Counted from the stretch's first letter, positions 16,972-25,646 are shown. The stretch: DNA of 64,000 bases from Monoglobus pectinilyticus (GCF_002874775.1 NZ_CP020991.1:2332451-2396450), one strand, 5' to 3'. The notes: generated by a model from the letters alone, not told the origin. A program made the numbers and translations.

Positions 16972-18405
16972 TTATTCTATTGCAGCAGATTTATCATATT
17001 CTTTAAATTGCCTTTGCTTTTCAAATACCTCAGGCAGTTTTTTGACCTTTATAAAATATGAAATCATAAACAGCGTGCAGGCGGACAGCCAAGCTATCGG
17101 CCCGGATGCGCAGACTCCCAAATATCCATAAAATTCTCCAAACATACCTGTTAGTGTGTTCGCCAGCACGAGTGAAAGAACAATTCGGGCAATAAGCTCA
17201 ACCGCGCTTCCGCACAGAACTATTCCGGAATTCCCCATTCCCTGAAGACTGTTGCGGTATACAAATAAGAGACCGAGAGCAAAATAAAACACACCTGCTA
17301 CATAAAAATAGTTTTGAGTATATAATGTCACGCTTTCACGCAAATCTCCGCTGGTTCCTGAATCAATGAATATTCCTGCGATTTGTCTTGAAAAGATTAA
17401 AACAAGAGCCACAATTATAACTGTGAATCCCAAAACAAGCAAAGCGCATTTATTGACTCCTTCGCGTATTCTTTTTTCACGCATAGCTCCGTAATTTTGT
17501 CCTACAAACGTTGCCATTGTAACCCCGAAAGAAATTTGGGGCTGACTGACGAGCTGCTCAATTTTATTAGCTGCTGTATAGCCGGCAATAACTGTTGAGC
17601 CGAATGAGTTTAAAACAGCTTGAACAATCATTACGCCGATAGCAGTAACGGACATTTGAAATGCCATTGGCACTGCAAGCCCTAGATGTCTGAGAGAAAA
17701 TTTTGAGTCCCACTTAAAATCGCTTTTTTTGAGGTGCAGCTCCGGGAACTTTTTGCCGACGTATAGAAGACAAAGAAGCCCGGAAATAGCTTGAGCTATA
17801 ATGGTTGCAAGACCGGCTCCGGCAACTCCCATATGAAAGTTTAATATAAATACCAAATCAAGAATTATATTAATAATCGAAGAGATTAAAAGAAAATACA
17901 GCGGCGTTCTGCTGTCTCCTAAAGCACGGATAACACAGGATATGTAGTTGTAAAAGACTTGAAATACGATTCCGGCGTATATTACAATAATATAATTATA
18001 CAAATCGTTTATAATATTATCCGGCGTGTGCATAAACTGCAGAAGCGACCTTGCCGAAAGCATACTGACTGCTGTTAAGACAACAGAAGCCATCGCTGCC
18101 AAAATGAGACCTGTGCCAACGCTTCGGCGTACTCCGTCCATGTCATTGGCTCCAAATCTTTGAGCTACTATGATAGAAAGACCATTTGTAAAACCAAGTG
18201 CAAAACCCACAATTAAGAATGTAATCGCACCGGCTGCGCCAACTGCCGCAAGGGCTTCAACACTGATAGTCCGCCCAACTATAATGGTGTCAACCATGTT
18301 GTAAAGAACTTGAAAGATGTTCCCGATAAGCAGCGGTATGGTAAATTTAATAATGTGTTTGATAGGACTTCCGACAGTCATATCGTTTGTTAAAGCATTT
18401 GCCAT
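16972..18405 (-). CDS. MATE-family efflux transporter
   Basis: 477 aa with twelve predicted membrane helices in two similar halves. The opening MTVGSPIKHIIKFTIPLLIG and FQVLYNMVDTIIVGR are characteristic of MATE proteins of the NorM/DinF class. These proteins export drugs or metabolites using Na+ or H+ gradients; the substrate cannot be read from sequence. GGGGGAATG precedes the start. A consensus promoter lies at 18456-18484. Confidence 0.93.
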   Translation of the reverse strand: MANALTNDMTVGSPIKHIIKFTIPLLIGNIFQVLYNMVDTIIVGRTISVEALAAVGAAGAITFLIVGFALGFTNGLSIIVAQRFGANDMDGVRRSVGTGLILAAMASVVLTAVSMLSARSLLQFMHTPDNIINDLYNYIIVIYAGIVFQVFYNYISCVIRALGDSRTPLYFLLISSIINIILDLVFILNFHMGVAGAGLATIIAQAISGLLCLLYVGKKFPELHLKKSDFKWDSKFSLRHLGLAVPMAFQMSVTAIGVMIVQAVLNSFGSTVIAGYTAANKIEQLVSQPQISFGVTMATFVGQNYGAMREKRIREGVNKCALLVLGFTVIIVALVLIFSRQIAGIFIDSGTSGDLRESVTLYTQNYFYVAGVFYFALGLLFVYRNSLQGMGNSGIVLCGSAVELIARIVLSLVLANTLTGMFGEFYGYLGVCASGPIAWLSACTLFMISYFIKVKKLPEVFEKQRQFKEYDKSAAIE

Positions 18406-18743
18406 TTATTTCATTCCCCCTCAATATAATATAATTTTCAAACATATGTCTTATTAATATAACGCTACGAATTTTGTATGTCAACTATAAAACTGTACAA
18501 AGTTTCTATAAGTACAAATTTAAAATATTATTGAATAAAAAGACCGTAATAAAAGAAAGAGAATATTTAATTTATCAAGTATTTTAAAGTGCAAAAATGT
18601 TGTTAATATCATTTCAAACAATTTAATTTTTTTGTAAATAATCGGATTATGAAGTTGTTGATATAGCTGCTTTTGTAATAAAAATTTTATGCGCTTGCAG
18701 GCATTTTAATCACTGCTGATGTATCCAATATAATTAAATATAA
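18406..18743 (-). other. AT-rich intergenic region
   Basis: Contains the MATE promoter at its left side; otherwise no ORF, repeat or clear structure is visible. Confidence 0.5.
18456..18484 (-). promoter_or_regulatory. Promoter of the MATE gene
   Basis: On the minus strand TTGACA (18484-18479), 17-bp spacer, TATATT (18461-18456). Confidence 0.65.
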
Positions 18744-18783
18744 ATATGCACCGCCAAAAGTAACTTGCTTTTGGGGTGCATAT
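18744..18783 (-). terminator. Terminator of the PP2C-FHA operon
   Basis: ATATGCACC and CCAAAAG (18744-18760) pair with CTTTTGG and GGTGCATAT (18768-18783) with a small bulge, 25 bp after the FHA gene stop and followed by a T-rich tract on the minus strand. Confidence 0.65.
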
Positions 18784-18808
18784 TAAAATATTATGTTTAA
18801 TTTTTAAT

Positions 18809-19483
18809 TTAAAAATTTATTCTTATAGGCCTGTCTCCGAGAGTGAGCACATCATTATTTTTGATTTCGACCTGATGTTTAAGAGGCTTGCCGTTTAAAA
18901 GAGTACCGTTGGTGGAGTTGTTGTCTTCAGCCATAATCTTCTTTCCGTCGCGAATCAGTATACAGTGTACCGAGGAAACCATAGGCTTATTAACTACTAC
19001 ATCACACTGAGGATTTCTGCCTACTAATATTTCATCTTCTATAGTCAGAGTTTTTGTTTTATTGTTTTCAATAATAGTTACGCTTACTTTTATTTCGCCT
19101 TTACTGTTATCAGCTTTATTTTTGTCAGTGTTTGAAGATTTATTGTCACTTTTTTCTATAGGCTTAGAAGCTTTGGGTTCAGAACCTTTTTCACTTTTAC
19201 TTTCTTCATTATCATTAATATCATCTTCTTCGTCAACAGCGTCTTCGCTTTCAATGTCAGAGTCGTTATCTTCTTCAGCGTCTTCAACATCTTCAACATC
19301 ATTTTCTTCAAGTTCAGGGGTGTTTAAGTGTCTGCTCGATTCCATATTTTTGTAATATAGAATTTCATCAAGTTCATCAGTTTGTTTTTTCTTAGGATTC
19401 ATAAATAATCCTAAGCAGATTAGAACCATAGCGATAACAAAAAGCGCGCCGGCGATGAGTAATATGTCATTAAGTATATTCAT
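18809..19483 (-). CDS. Membrane-anchored FHA-domain protein
   Basis: 224 aa. One N-terminal membrane helix (about residues 5-28, LIAGALFVIAMVLICLGLFM), then a long acidic, Ser/Lys-rich linker (about 45-125), then a C-terminal FHA domain with LVGRNPQCDVVV, VSSVHCILI and DNNSTNGTLLNG (about 155-215). FHA domains bind phosphothreonine peptides. It follows a PP2C phosphatase gene by 14 bp, so both likely act in one Ser/Thr phosphorylation circuit, although no kinase gene is in this window. Confidence 0.9.
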   Translation of the reverse strand: MNILNDILLIAGALFVIAMVLICLGLFMNPKKKQTDELDEILYYKNMESSRHLNTPELEENDVEDVEDAEEDNDSDIESEDAVDEEDDINDNEESKSEKGSEPKASKPIEKSDNKSSNTDKNKADNSKGEIKVSVTIIENNKTKTLTIEDEILVGRNPQCDVVVNKPMVSSVHCILIRDGKKIMAEDNNSTNGTLLNGKPLKHQVEIKNNDVLTLGDRPIRINF

Positions 19484-19497
19484 ATGGCAGTTCTCCT

Positions 19498-20217
19498 TTA
19501 AAATATTATCGTGATAGCGCTGTAGCTATCTTCCGGCTCATTTTTTTTCACAATTCTAATCATCTTTCTGAGCCATTCAGAGGAAGATTTCGAACGTTTT
19601 AAGGTTTTCTCAACCTGGCGCTCAGTAATCTTTTCCCAAAACCCATCGGTGCAAATCAAAACCGCGTCGCCGCTTCTGACGGCGATTGGGTCAATTGTTT
19701 CAGCCCCGCACATCGGGTCGGCACCCAAATAAGCGGTAAGCTTGCGCCTTTCAGAACTTTTACGAATTCCCGGAAAACGAAATTCACCTTTACTATGGGC
19801 TAAATAAGCTAAAGAATGATCCGGAGTTATATATTGAAGATAATTTTCACTGAGATAATACATTCGGCAGTTTCCGAGATGACCGCTTATCACACAATTC
19901 CCATCGGTTAGCACAACAGCGGCGGAAGCTTCATAAGTCTTTTCTTCGCCATTGTTTTTAGACGTGTGCGTAAGTTCCCAAAGTTTTTCATCTGCGTTTT
20001 TAAAATAACCGGAGATAGTATCCCGGGTTATATCGGAAGTATTTTTAAAATCAGATAAAACGGAATCAATTACAAGTTCAGAAACCTTGTCCCCGTTTAA
20101 ACCGCTTAAAGACCCGTCACATACAGCAAAACAACCGCAGCCCCTGTCTTCAAGCATTCCGATATAATCACAGTTTATTTCCATATCGCCCGAATATCGA
20201 GCGGATGAAATATCCAT
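19498..20217 (-). CDS. PP2C-family Ser/Thr protein phosphatase
   Basis: 239 aa, the usual length of a stand-alone PPM domain. Visible motifs: FAVCDGSLSG (metal-site DG, about residue 32-35), SAAVVLTDG, GHLGNCRMYYL (usual GDSR replaced by GNCR), DHSLAYLA, LTAYLGAD, LICTDGFWE (second metal Asp) and a terminal DSYSAITIIF where DN is usual. The last Asp-Asn variant and the altered GDSR make it somewhat divergent, so reduced or specialised activity is possible. It precedes the FHA gene in an operon driven from 20319-20347. Confidence 0.85.
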   Translation of the reverse strand: MDISSARYSGDMEINCDYIGMLEDRGCGCFAVCDGSLSGLNGDKVSELVIDSVLSDFKNTSDITRDTISGYFKNADEKLWELTHTSKNNGEEKTYEASAAVVLTDGNCVISGHLGNCRMYYLSENYLQYITPDHSLAYLAHSKGEFRFPGIRKSSERRKLTAYLGADPMCGAETIDPIAVRSGDAVLICTDGFWEKITERQVEKTLKRSKSSSEWLRKMIRIVKKNEPEDSYSAITIIF

Positions 20218-20318
20218 AAATCATTCTCCTATCTTTATAATGACTGTATAAACTAATATTTATTATTATAATATTTTATTAGCAAAATAAACCAGTCAAT
20301 CAAAAACAACATATTCTC

Positions 20319-20347
20319 ATTATACTTTATATTGGATATATTGTCAA
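20319..20347 (-). promoter_or_regulatory. Promoter of the PP2C-FHA operon
   Basis: Perfect sigma-A consensus on the minus strand: TTGACA (20347-20342), 17-bp spacer, TATAAT (20324-20319), giving a leader of ~95 nt. Confidence 0.8.
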
Positions 20348-20404
20348 CACAAAATGCGGTGGTCTAAGCCATATTATTGTTCAGATTGAATAACAAATTA
20401 AGAC

Positions 20405-20436
20405 AAAAAAAGACCGGCTGAAGTCCGGTCTTTTTT
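20405..20436. terminator. Bidirectional terminator after the stalk-domain gene
   Basis: AGACCGG (20411-20417) pairs with CCGGTCT (20425-20431) between an A run and a T run, so it can act on both strands. Confidence 0.85.
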
Positions 20437-20492
20437 ATATTCTAAATTAAGGCTCCGCGTATCATAGCAGTGAATTAATTTTTTTATAAGTT

Positions 20493-21560
20493 TTATTCTT
20501 CAACTAACTCAACAATTTCAACATTGTCAACGTTAGAAATCGGCGGGATACTTCTTGTTTCTATTGCACTTCTGTTGCCCTTTACCTTAGAGCCTACTGT
20601 TAAATCAGCAAGCTTGTAGATTCTTTTGTCATTGCCGCGGGTTATAACAGTGTCGTCATATACCATAAGGGCACGCTCGATTCCGTTGTCATCTATAATT
20701 ATGCGGTCTTCCTCAACAGCTGTTATAGTACCTTCATATGGTACAGAATCGATTACATTGGGAGCATCTTCACCGTCAGCCTCTCCAGATCTATCGGTTC
20801 CGACAGTTTCGATAGAAATAGCGGTTGTCTGAGGCGGAAGGCTAAGAGTCATTGCAGCGCCGTAGCCTATTTTGAGCTCCTGTCCGTCAACAAGTGTGTT
20901 AAGGTCAAGTTCCTTATCGCCGTCTTTTAAAATTGTATCTTCGCTTACTCTGACTATTACTTCACCCAATCTTGCATCCTGAACAGACAGAACGCTGTTT
21001 TCATCTTCGCCTTTTTCAATAGAGTTTAAGGTAACGTCAGCAGGTTCAACAACTATAACATAGTCGTCTCCGCCTTCGTATACGTCTACGCCTACGAGGT
21101 TGGTTAAGAATTCAACAGGTACATAAGTTGTTTCACCGTCAACCAATGAAGGAGCTATTCCGAAAGAAACAGGCATCATTTTTGAGAAATAATAAGAGTC
21201 AAGCCCTATATTCATTCCAAACTCCTGAGCGCCTCTTAAACACTGGATTTTCTGGTCTTCTTCATTCCAAACAACTTCAAAGTTTAAGAACTCCATGACA
21301 TATCTGAGCGGAACCATTTTGTGTCCGTCAACGTTTACAACAGGAACAGCAGGAATGGTAGCTCCGTTGTATGTAACTTCTGACTCAGAACCGTTGTTAA
21401 CCGCTTCACCGTCAGTTGCTGAAGTAGTTGTATAGTCAAGGTTAGGGTCGGCTGTTTTTTCAGGATAATATTCCGCAAACACAGCAGTGCCGCTTGCAAG
21501 AACTCCGGCAGCAACTAATGTAGAAATAATCTTTTTTGTATCTAACTTATAATTTTTCAT
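20493..21560 (-). CDS. Secreted stalk-domain (copper amine oxidase N-like) protein
   Basis: 355 aa. TTAGGAGG precedes the ATG. A signal peptide is clear (KKIISTLVAAGVLASGTAVFA, split after FA at about residue 29). Residues ~75-170 hold a stalk-domain repeat (VVNVDGHKMVPLRYVMEFLN, then VVWNEEDQKIQC; YVPVEFLTNLVGVDVYE). The C-terminal half is beta-rich with repeated TI/TVxxxRI patterns. Such domains occur in cell-surface proteins of Clostridia and are not enzymes. Likely a wall-associated protein; partner unknown. Confidence 0.8.
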   Translation of the reverse strand: MKNYKLDTKKIISTLVAAGVLASGTAVFAEYYPEKTADPNLDYTTTSATDGEAVNNGSESEVTYNGATIPAVPVVNVDGHKMVPLRYVMEFLNFEVVWNEEDQKIQCLRGAQEFGMNIGLDSYYFSKMMPVSFGIAPSLVDGETTYVPVEFLTNLVGVDVYEGGDDYVIVVEPADVTLNSIEKGEDENSVLSVQDARLGEVIVRVSEDTILKDGDKELDLNTLVDGQELKIGYGAAMTLSLPPQTTAISIETVGTDRSGEADGEDAPNVIDSVPYEGTITAVEEDRIIIDDNGIERALMVYDDTVITRGNDKRIYKLADLTVGSKVKGNRSAIETRSIPPISNVDNVEIVELVEE

Positions 21561-21714
21561 AATATCCTCCTAATCAATTTACTTAATGTTTTGTTTACAG
21601 TACCTTAGACGAAAGATTTTTATAAAAGTTACAGATTTTTATAAATTATTTGTAATTCGTAATATTTACCAAAAAATATATGTAAAATATAGGAAATAAG
21701 TATATTTTAAGCAT

Positions 21715-21747
21715 AAAAATACCTGTGCAAATTACAGCACAGGTATT
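21715..21747 (-). terminator. Terminator of the dpaA-dpaB operon
   Basis: AATACCTGTGC (21718-21728) pairs with 21737-21747; on the minus strand it is followed by TTTTT. Confidence 0.85.
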
Positions 21748-21769
21748 AAAAAGTAGGTTAAGTAGATTA

Positions 21770-22354
21770 TTATATTAATATTGGCTGAAGCTGAATTCCC
21801 TTTTGCGCTGCCTCAACCGATTTTGGTATCAGCTTAAAGTCGGAAACCAGCGAGTTTTCTTTTTCTGAGTAATTATCCTGTCCGAATGGGACTATATAAA
21901 TATTTTTTCTTGAAAGAAGTGTTCCTATGTTTCTTGCGCTGCCGCTGAGACCATCATTTGTGGAAACAGCCACAACTATCGGTTTGTTATTTCTAAGATG
22001 GGACTTTGCTGCTAAACACACTGCAGTGTCGGATATCCCGTTTGCTAATTTGGATATGGAATTCCCCGTGCATGGGGCAATCACAAGGACGTCTATAAGT
22101 TTTTTAGGTCCTATGGGTTCAACGTCTGTTAGTGCGGTCATAGGTTTTTTGCCGGAAATATCATGGACCGCGTCGTATATTTCCTTTGCTGTTCCAAACC
22201 TCGTGTCTGTATTTGCGACTGCCGGTGACAGGATCGGATAAATATCCGCGCCCATATCAGCAAGCTCAGCCATAACGGCAAGCACCTTTTTTATCGTGCA
22301 AAATGATCCGGTTAAACCAAACCCTATTTTGACGCCTTTTATCGTTTCGTCCAT
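21770..22354 (-). CDS. dpaB: Dipicolinate synthase subunit B (flavoprotein)
   Basis: About 194 aa. A longer frame starts with GTG at 22366, but ATG 22354 is preferred because AGGTG sits at good distance and MDETIKGVKIGFGLTGSFCT matches the SpoVFB N-terminus. It has a flavoprotein fold with GFGLTGSFCTIKKV and VLVIAPCTGNSISKLANGI. With DpaA it makes dipicolinic acid, the spore-core Ca2+ chelator, from dihydrodipicolinate in the mother cell. It overlaps or abuts the dpaA stop, so the subunits are coupled. Confidence 0.9.
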   Translation of the reverse strand: MDETIKGVKIGFGLTGSFCTIKKVLAVMAELADMGADIYPILSPAVANTDTRFGTAKEIYDAVHDISGKKPMTALTDVEPIGPKKLIDVLVIAPCTGNSISKLANGISDTAVCLAAKSHLRNNKPIVVAVSTNDGLSGSARNIGTLLSRKNIYIVPFGQDNYSEKENSLVSDFKLIPKSVEAAQKGIQLQPILI

Positions 22355-22362
22355 ATAATTCA

Positions 22363-23256
22363 TCACCTCGCTTGCTCATTTAAAATATTATTAATTGTGT
22401 CGCGGATTATGTTTCCTGCCGTGAGCGGAGCGGTTTTTCCCGGCAGCGATAACGCCCATATTACATTTCTGCCCAATCGTTTTGCTGACTCAAAGTCCAC
22501 ACCGCCGGGTTTGCTTGCCAAATCAATTATCAGACAGTCTTCACGGAGTTGTCTTAACATACTTCCGTTGATTATCATTTTAGGTACTGTATTAAAAACT
22601 ACATCGTATTTTCTTGGGTCAGTGAGAGGCTTAGTTATGTCCGCGCCGTTATATCCATAGGCTTTTATATATGCTAAATCACTCTGTTTTCTAACCGCCA
22701 CAGTAACATTTGTTCCCAGTCCGCTTAGGGTATGACATAAAATCTTTCCTACGCGGCCAAATCCTGTGCATAAACAGTTAGAACCATGCAGAGTGACAGG
22801 CAGTTCTTCCATTGCGATTTTAACAGCGCCTTCGGCTGTTGGTATGGCGTTTAAGACGGCAAGTTCCTCACGTTTCATATAGTCCACAACACCAGCGCCG
22901 TTTAGATGGGACAAAGCCGTAAGCCTCTCGTCAACTTTCCCAGCTAAAATCAGTTTCTTATCCAAAAGGATAGGGGGCTCGAATAGATCACTGATTTTTA
23001 TTTTTGTTTCTGATAAAGGAGTATTAATATTCTCGTTATCTAATATTGATGAATATGGAACCGGAAGTACAATAAAGTCAGCATTGTTTACGGCCTGTGC
23101 CAGGTCGTTGCAGACAGTAATATTCTTTTTGCCTAAAAGTTCATCACTGTCTATCCCGATAACATTTACTGAATATCCGTCTTTTGCAAATCCAAGTATA
23201 ACGTAAATCTGCCGTCTGTCGCCGCCGATAAATGCGAAAGTAGAATACTTGCTCAT
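22363..23256 (-). CDS. dpaA: Dipicolinate synthase subunit A
   Basis: About 297 aa from ATG 23256, chosen over the upstream GTG/TTG codons because GAGGTG lies 6 nt ahead. It opens MSKYSTFAFIGGDRRQIYV, the SpoVFA signature, and has a second Rossmann motif CTGFGRVGKILCHTL (about 163-177). It supplies the NAD(P)-type dehydrogenase part of dipicolinate synthase. Its presence is strong evidence that the organism forms endospores. A CATAATATA box (23281-23273) looks like a sigma-K -10 element, but its distance leaves the start point inside the ribosome site, so I do not call it. Confidence 0.92.
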   Translation of the reverse strand: MSKYSTFAFIGGDRRQIYVILGFAKDGYSVNVIGIDSDELLGKKNITVCNDLAQAVNNADFIVLPVPYSSILDNENINTPLSETKIKISDLFEPPILLDKKLILAGKVDERLTALSHLNGAGVVDYMKREELAVLNAIPTAEGAVKIAMEELPVTLHGSNCLCTGFGRVGKILCHTLSGLGTNVTVAVRKQSDLAYIKAYGYNGADITKPLTDPRKYDVVFNTVPKMIINGSMLRQLREDCLIIDLASKPGGVDFESAKRLGRNVIWALSLPGKTAPLTAGNIIRDTINNILNEQAR

Positions 23257-23265
23257 CTTCAACAC

Positions 23266-23661
23266 CTCAATGTATATTATGTTGGTATATGAATTTGGTG
23301 AAGATATTTATAATCAAAGTTTTATTTAAAAATTTTCAAATTTTTATATTTTAAATAAACACATAGTATAATATAATTAGGAAATAAAATAATAAGGAAT
23401 AAAAAATGAAATAAAAAAACGGCCGAGATGTGGTGGATCTCGGCCGGGAGTGTTTCTGCTTGAACTAACCTCAAGCAGAGGGAAATGAAAAAAAGATTGT
23501 TTAGTTGTGGTATGAGTATATATTACAGTATTTGTGTGATTTTTGCAATAGAGAAATTTGTTGATATTGCTTAAAAAGATAACTGTGTTTTTGTTAATAT
23601 TTAACAATTATATACTTTTATACATTGTTAAAACCAAAAGTATATGTAATTAAAATAAGTT
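23266..23661 (-). other. Intergenic region upstream of dpaA with tandem hairpins
   Basis: AT-rich apart from two GC-rich hairpins at 23419-23479. No ORF of interest. Confidence 0.5.
23419..23479 (-). terminator. Tandem hairpins ending in a strong terminator
   Basis: On the minus strand a 9-bp hairpin (TCTGCTTGA 23455-23463 with 23471-23479) precedes a 10-bp GC-rich one (CGGCCGAGAT 23420-23429 with 23437-23446) followed by TTTTTTTATTTC. The second is an excellent rho-independent terminator for the 23662 gene. The first may be part of a stable short RNA. Confidence 0.8.
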
Positions 23662-24081
23662 TTATACACAAAATACACTTATATATTTAATTTTTTCTAT
23701 ATTCATAATAGTTAAACGTCTGGTTTTGTGCTCTTTTATAGAAAGATAATCTGCTCCAACGTCTGAAAGCACTCCGCATTTTTCAAATTTGCTGCCGGTT
23801 TGGTTCCAAAATGCTACGCAAACATTTTTGCCGCAGAAGTTTTGAAGGTATTGTTTTAAAACGGTTGATGAGTTGTTAGAATTCTGAGGAACACTAAAGA
23901 TTTTCTCAGTGCCGCTCAGCCCGTTTGTTCTAATAATAGCGTCATAAACCGTCTTTTCTTCGCCCTCTGCGTCCGGCGGAAGTATCAGATCATCATAGTT
24001 GCACGAATCAATGTTTATATTTAAAGGTTCCATGTTATGTTTGTTTCTGCCTGAACGGCGGTTATTTATAGGTTGTTTCAA
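23662..24081 (-). CDS. Hypothetical protein, possible small beta-barrel
   Basis: 139 aa, no signal peptide. The first ~60 residues are polar and acidic (PPDAEGEEKTV). The C-terminal part reads YLQNFCGKNVCVAFWNQTGS, then CGVLSDVGADYLSIKEHKTRR and a terminal KIKYISVFCV. This strand pattern resembles small Sm-like or spore-coat-associated proteins of clostridia, but the match is only by eye. It lies between the dpa operon and spoIVB, so a sporulation role is plausible. AGGAGG precedes the ATG on the minus strand. Confidence 0.6.
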   Translation of the reverse strand: MKQPINNRRSGRNKHNMEPLNINIDSCNYDDLILPPDAEGEEKTVYDAIIRTNGLSGTEKIFSVPQNSNNSSTVLKQYLQNFCGKNVCVAFWNQTGSKFEKCGVLSDVGADYLSIKEHKTRRLTIMNIEKIKYISVFCV

Positions 24082-24215
24082 TTACCATTCCTCCTATCTT
24101 AGTAATAGTCTATTCAGAAAAAATAAAAAGTTTACAAAAATATGAATAACATTTATATTTTTGCAAAGAATAGATTTGCAAAACAAAATTTTAAAATTTT
24201 ATAGGAGGTTTGACA

Positions 24216-24368
24216 ATGTCAAGCAAAAGTAATAATCAAAATAATAACCAGAACAACAATCAGAACAACAATCAGAACAACAATCAGAAACAGAACCAAA
24301 ATAACAACCAGAACCAGCAGTCTAGCAGACAGAACAACAATCAGAACAATTCAAATTCTAATAACTAA
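24216..24368 (+). CDS. 50-aa Asn/Gln-rich low-complexity protein
   Basis: ATG 24216 is preceded by a perfect AGGAGG (24204-24209), and the ORF ends just before a strong terminator, so it is a real gene despite its composition. After MSSKS almost every residue is Asn or Gln in repeated NNNQ units (at least six), with a few Ser, Lys and one Arg. No hydrophobic core is possible. Gamma-type SASPs are also Gln/Asn-rich, and it lies among spore genes, so a spore storage or coat-associated role is a guess. Repeats in the DNA suggest growth by slippage. Confidence 0.7.
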   Translation: MSSKSNNQNNNQNNNQNNNQNNNQKQNQNNNQNQQSSRQNNNQNNSNSNN

Positions 24369-24386
24369 TTGCAGAAAAGCATATTT

Positions 24387-24417
24387 AGGGGCAACAGGTA
24401 TTGTTGCCCCATTTTTT
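24387..24417 (+). terminator. Terminator of the Asn/Gln-rich gene
   Basis: GGGGCAACA (24388-24396) pairs with TGTTGCCCC (24402-24410) and is followed by ATTTTTT. Confidence 0.9.
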
Positions 24418-24499
24418 CATTTATTACTTCTTGTATTTGTGTCCTGTTCCGAGAATAATAACTAAGGGAATTGGGTTAAAGACAAGGAGGTAGATAATA

Positions 24500-25546
24500 T
24501 TGCCTTTATTAAGCAGAAAAAGGGTTGGATTTATCATCACTGTTTTTTTTGTTTTTTTGGTATTTTTCGGGATTTCCGCAGAGGCGGAGGAAGACGGAAA
24601 TGCTGCGGCAGAAAAATTTGTTGTTCCGGGCGGACAAAGCGTTGGGGTTTCTTTGGACCTCAGCGGGGTCTATGTAGACGGGCTGGGTGATGTTGAGACC
24701 GAGGGCGGCGCCAGCGCCTCTCCGGCAAAGTCGGCCGGGATAGTGTCGGGGGATATAATCACAGCTATAAATGACGACCCTGTAAAAACTGTTGACGACT
24801 TCAGGAAAAAACTGAACACACTTGAAGATACTGAAGAGGTTAAGGTCACATTAAAAACAAGCCAGGGAACAGAAGAGACTAAAAGCGTTGTTCCTGTTAG
24901 AGCGTCAGAAGACGGTTCTATGAAAATAGGCGTTTGGGTTAAAGACGCGGCTTCAGGTGTAGGAACCATAACCTACTATGACCCGCAGACAAAGGAATTT
25001 GCCGCTGTCGGTCATAGCATTAGCAACGTTAACGCCGGTATTGCTTCAGGTGAAATAACAGGAGATATTTTTAAGTCCGAAATAGTAGGCGTGAGACGGG
25101 GAGAATCAGGAACCCCGGGCGAGCTTATTGGAGTTTATTCAGAAAATAAGCTTAAAATAGGAGCCATTAGCCAAAGCAACGAATTTGGAATCGTGGGAAC
25201 CGTTTCAAATCCCGAAAATCTGAACTCTATGCGCCAGCCTATTCCGATAGGCGGCAGGGACTCAGTTTCTTTGGGTGAAGCGATTATATGTTCTAACGTT
25301 GAAGGAACAAAAATCCAAGAATTTACTATTGAAATAGTAGAGATTAATCAGAACAGCGATTGCGGCAAAGATATTGTTTTTAAAGTTACAGACGAAAGCT
25401 TAATTCAAAAAACCGGAGGTATAGTTCGGGGAATGAGCGGAAGCCCGATAATACAAAACGACAAAATAATCGGTTCTGTGACACATGTCTTGGTCAACGA
25501 GCCGACAATGGGCTACGGAATTTTTATTGAAAATATGCAAAAATAA
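24500..25546 (+). CDS. spoIVB: SpoIVB peptidase (S55 family)
   Basis: 348 aa with a TTG start 9 nt after AAGGAGG. A membrane anchor (about residues 9-27) is followed by a PDZ domain (about 45-120; SAGIVSGDIITAINDDPV) and the S55 peptidase domain with AVGHSI (His, about 171) and the nucleophile in GMSGSPII (Ser, about 315). Made in the forespore, it cleaves SpoIVFA to trigger pro-sigma-K processing in the mother cell. It is followed by its terminator and spo0A, the order conserved across spore-forming Firmicutes. Confidence 0.95.
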   Translation: MPLLSRKRVGFIITVFFVFLVFFGISAEAEEDGNAAAEKFVVPGGQSVGVSLDLSGVYVDGLGDVETEGGASASPAKSAGIVSGDIITAINDDPVKTVDDFRKKLNTLEDTEEVKVTLKTSQGTEETKSVVPVRASEDGSMKIGVWVKDAASGVGTITYYDPQTKEFAAVGHSISNVNAGIASGEITGDIFKSEIVGVRRGESGTPGELIGVYSENKLKIGAISQSNEFGIVGTVSNPENLNSMRQPIPIGGRDSVSLGEAIICSNVEGTKIQEFTIEIVEINQNSDCGKDIVFKVTDESLIQKTGGIVRGMSGSPIIQNDKIIGSVTHVLVNEPTMGYGIFIENMQK

Positions 25547-25548
25547 TT

Positions 25549-25577
25549 TAAAAAGGGTGATTTTTTCACCCTTTTTT
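25549..25577 (+). terminator. Terminator of spoIVB
   Basis: AAAAAGGGTGA (25550-25560) pairs with TCACCCTTTTT (25566-25576) and runs into T's. Confidence 0.9.
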
Positions 25578-25605
25578 ACAGAATTGCCAATTTTTGGCGG
25601 TTATT

Positions 25606-25613
25606 TTGTCGAA
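25606..25613 (+). promoter_or_regulatory. Spo0A box upstream of the spo0A promoter
   Basis: TTGTCGAA, the Spo0A binding-box consensus, ends 4 bp before the -35 hexamer of the spo0A promoter. It suggests autoregulation. Confidence 0.65.
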
Positions 25614-25617
25614 TGGG

Positions 25618-25646
25618 TTGACAACAAAAGGGAAATTCACTATAAT
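25618..25646 (+). promoter_or_regulatory. Consensus sigma-A promoter of spo0A
   Basis: TTGACA (25618-25623), 17-bp spacer, TATAAT (25641-25646), both perfect. Transcription would begin near 25653, leaving a ~125-nt leader. I do not see a convincing sigma-H promoter in the same place, although GAAT at 25649-25652 is present. Confidence 0.8.

Noticed and set aside
23256-23299. Sigma-K promoter before dpaA (AC, 16 bp, CATAATATA on the minus strand)
   Set aside because: Motif spacing fits, but the start point would fall inside the ribosome site, so it is probably fortuitous; the real promoter may be further upstream.
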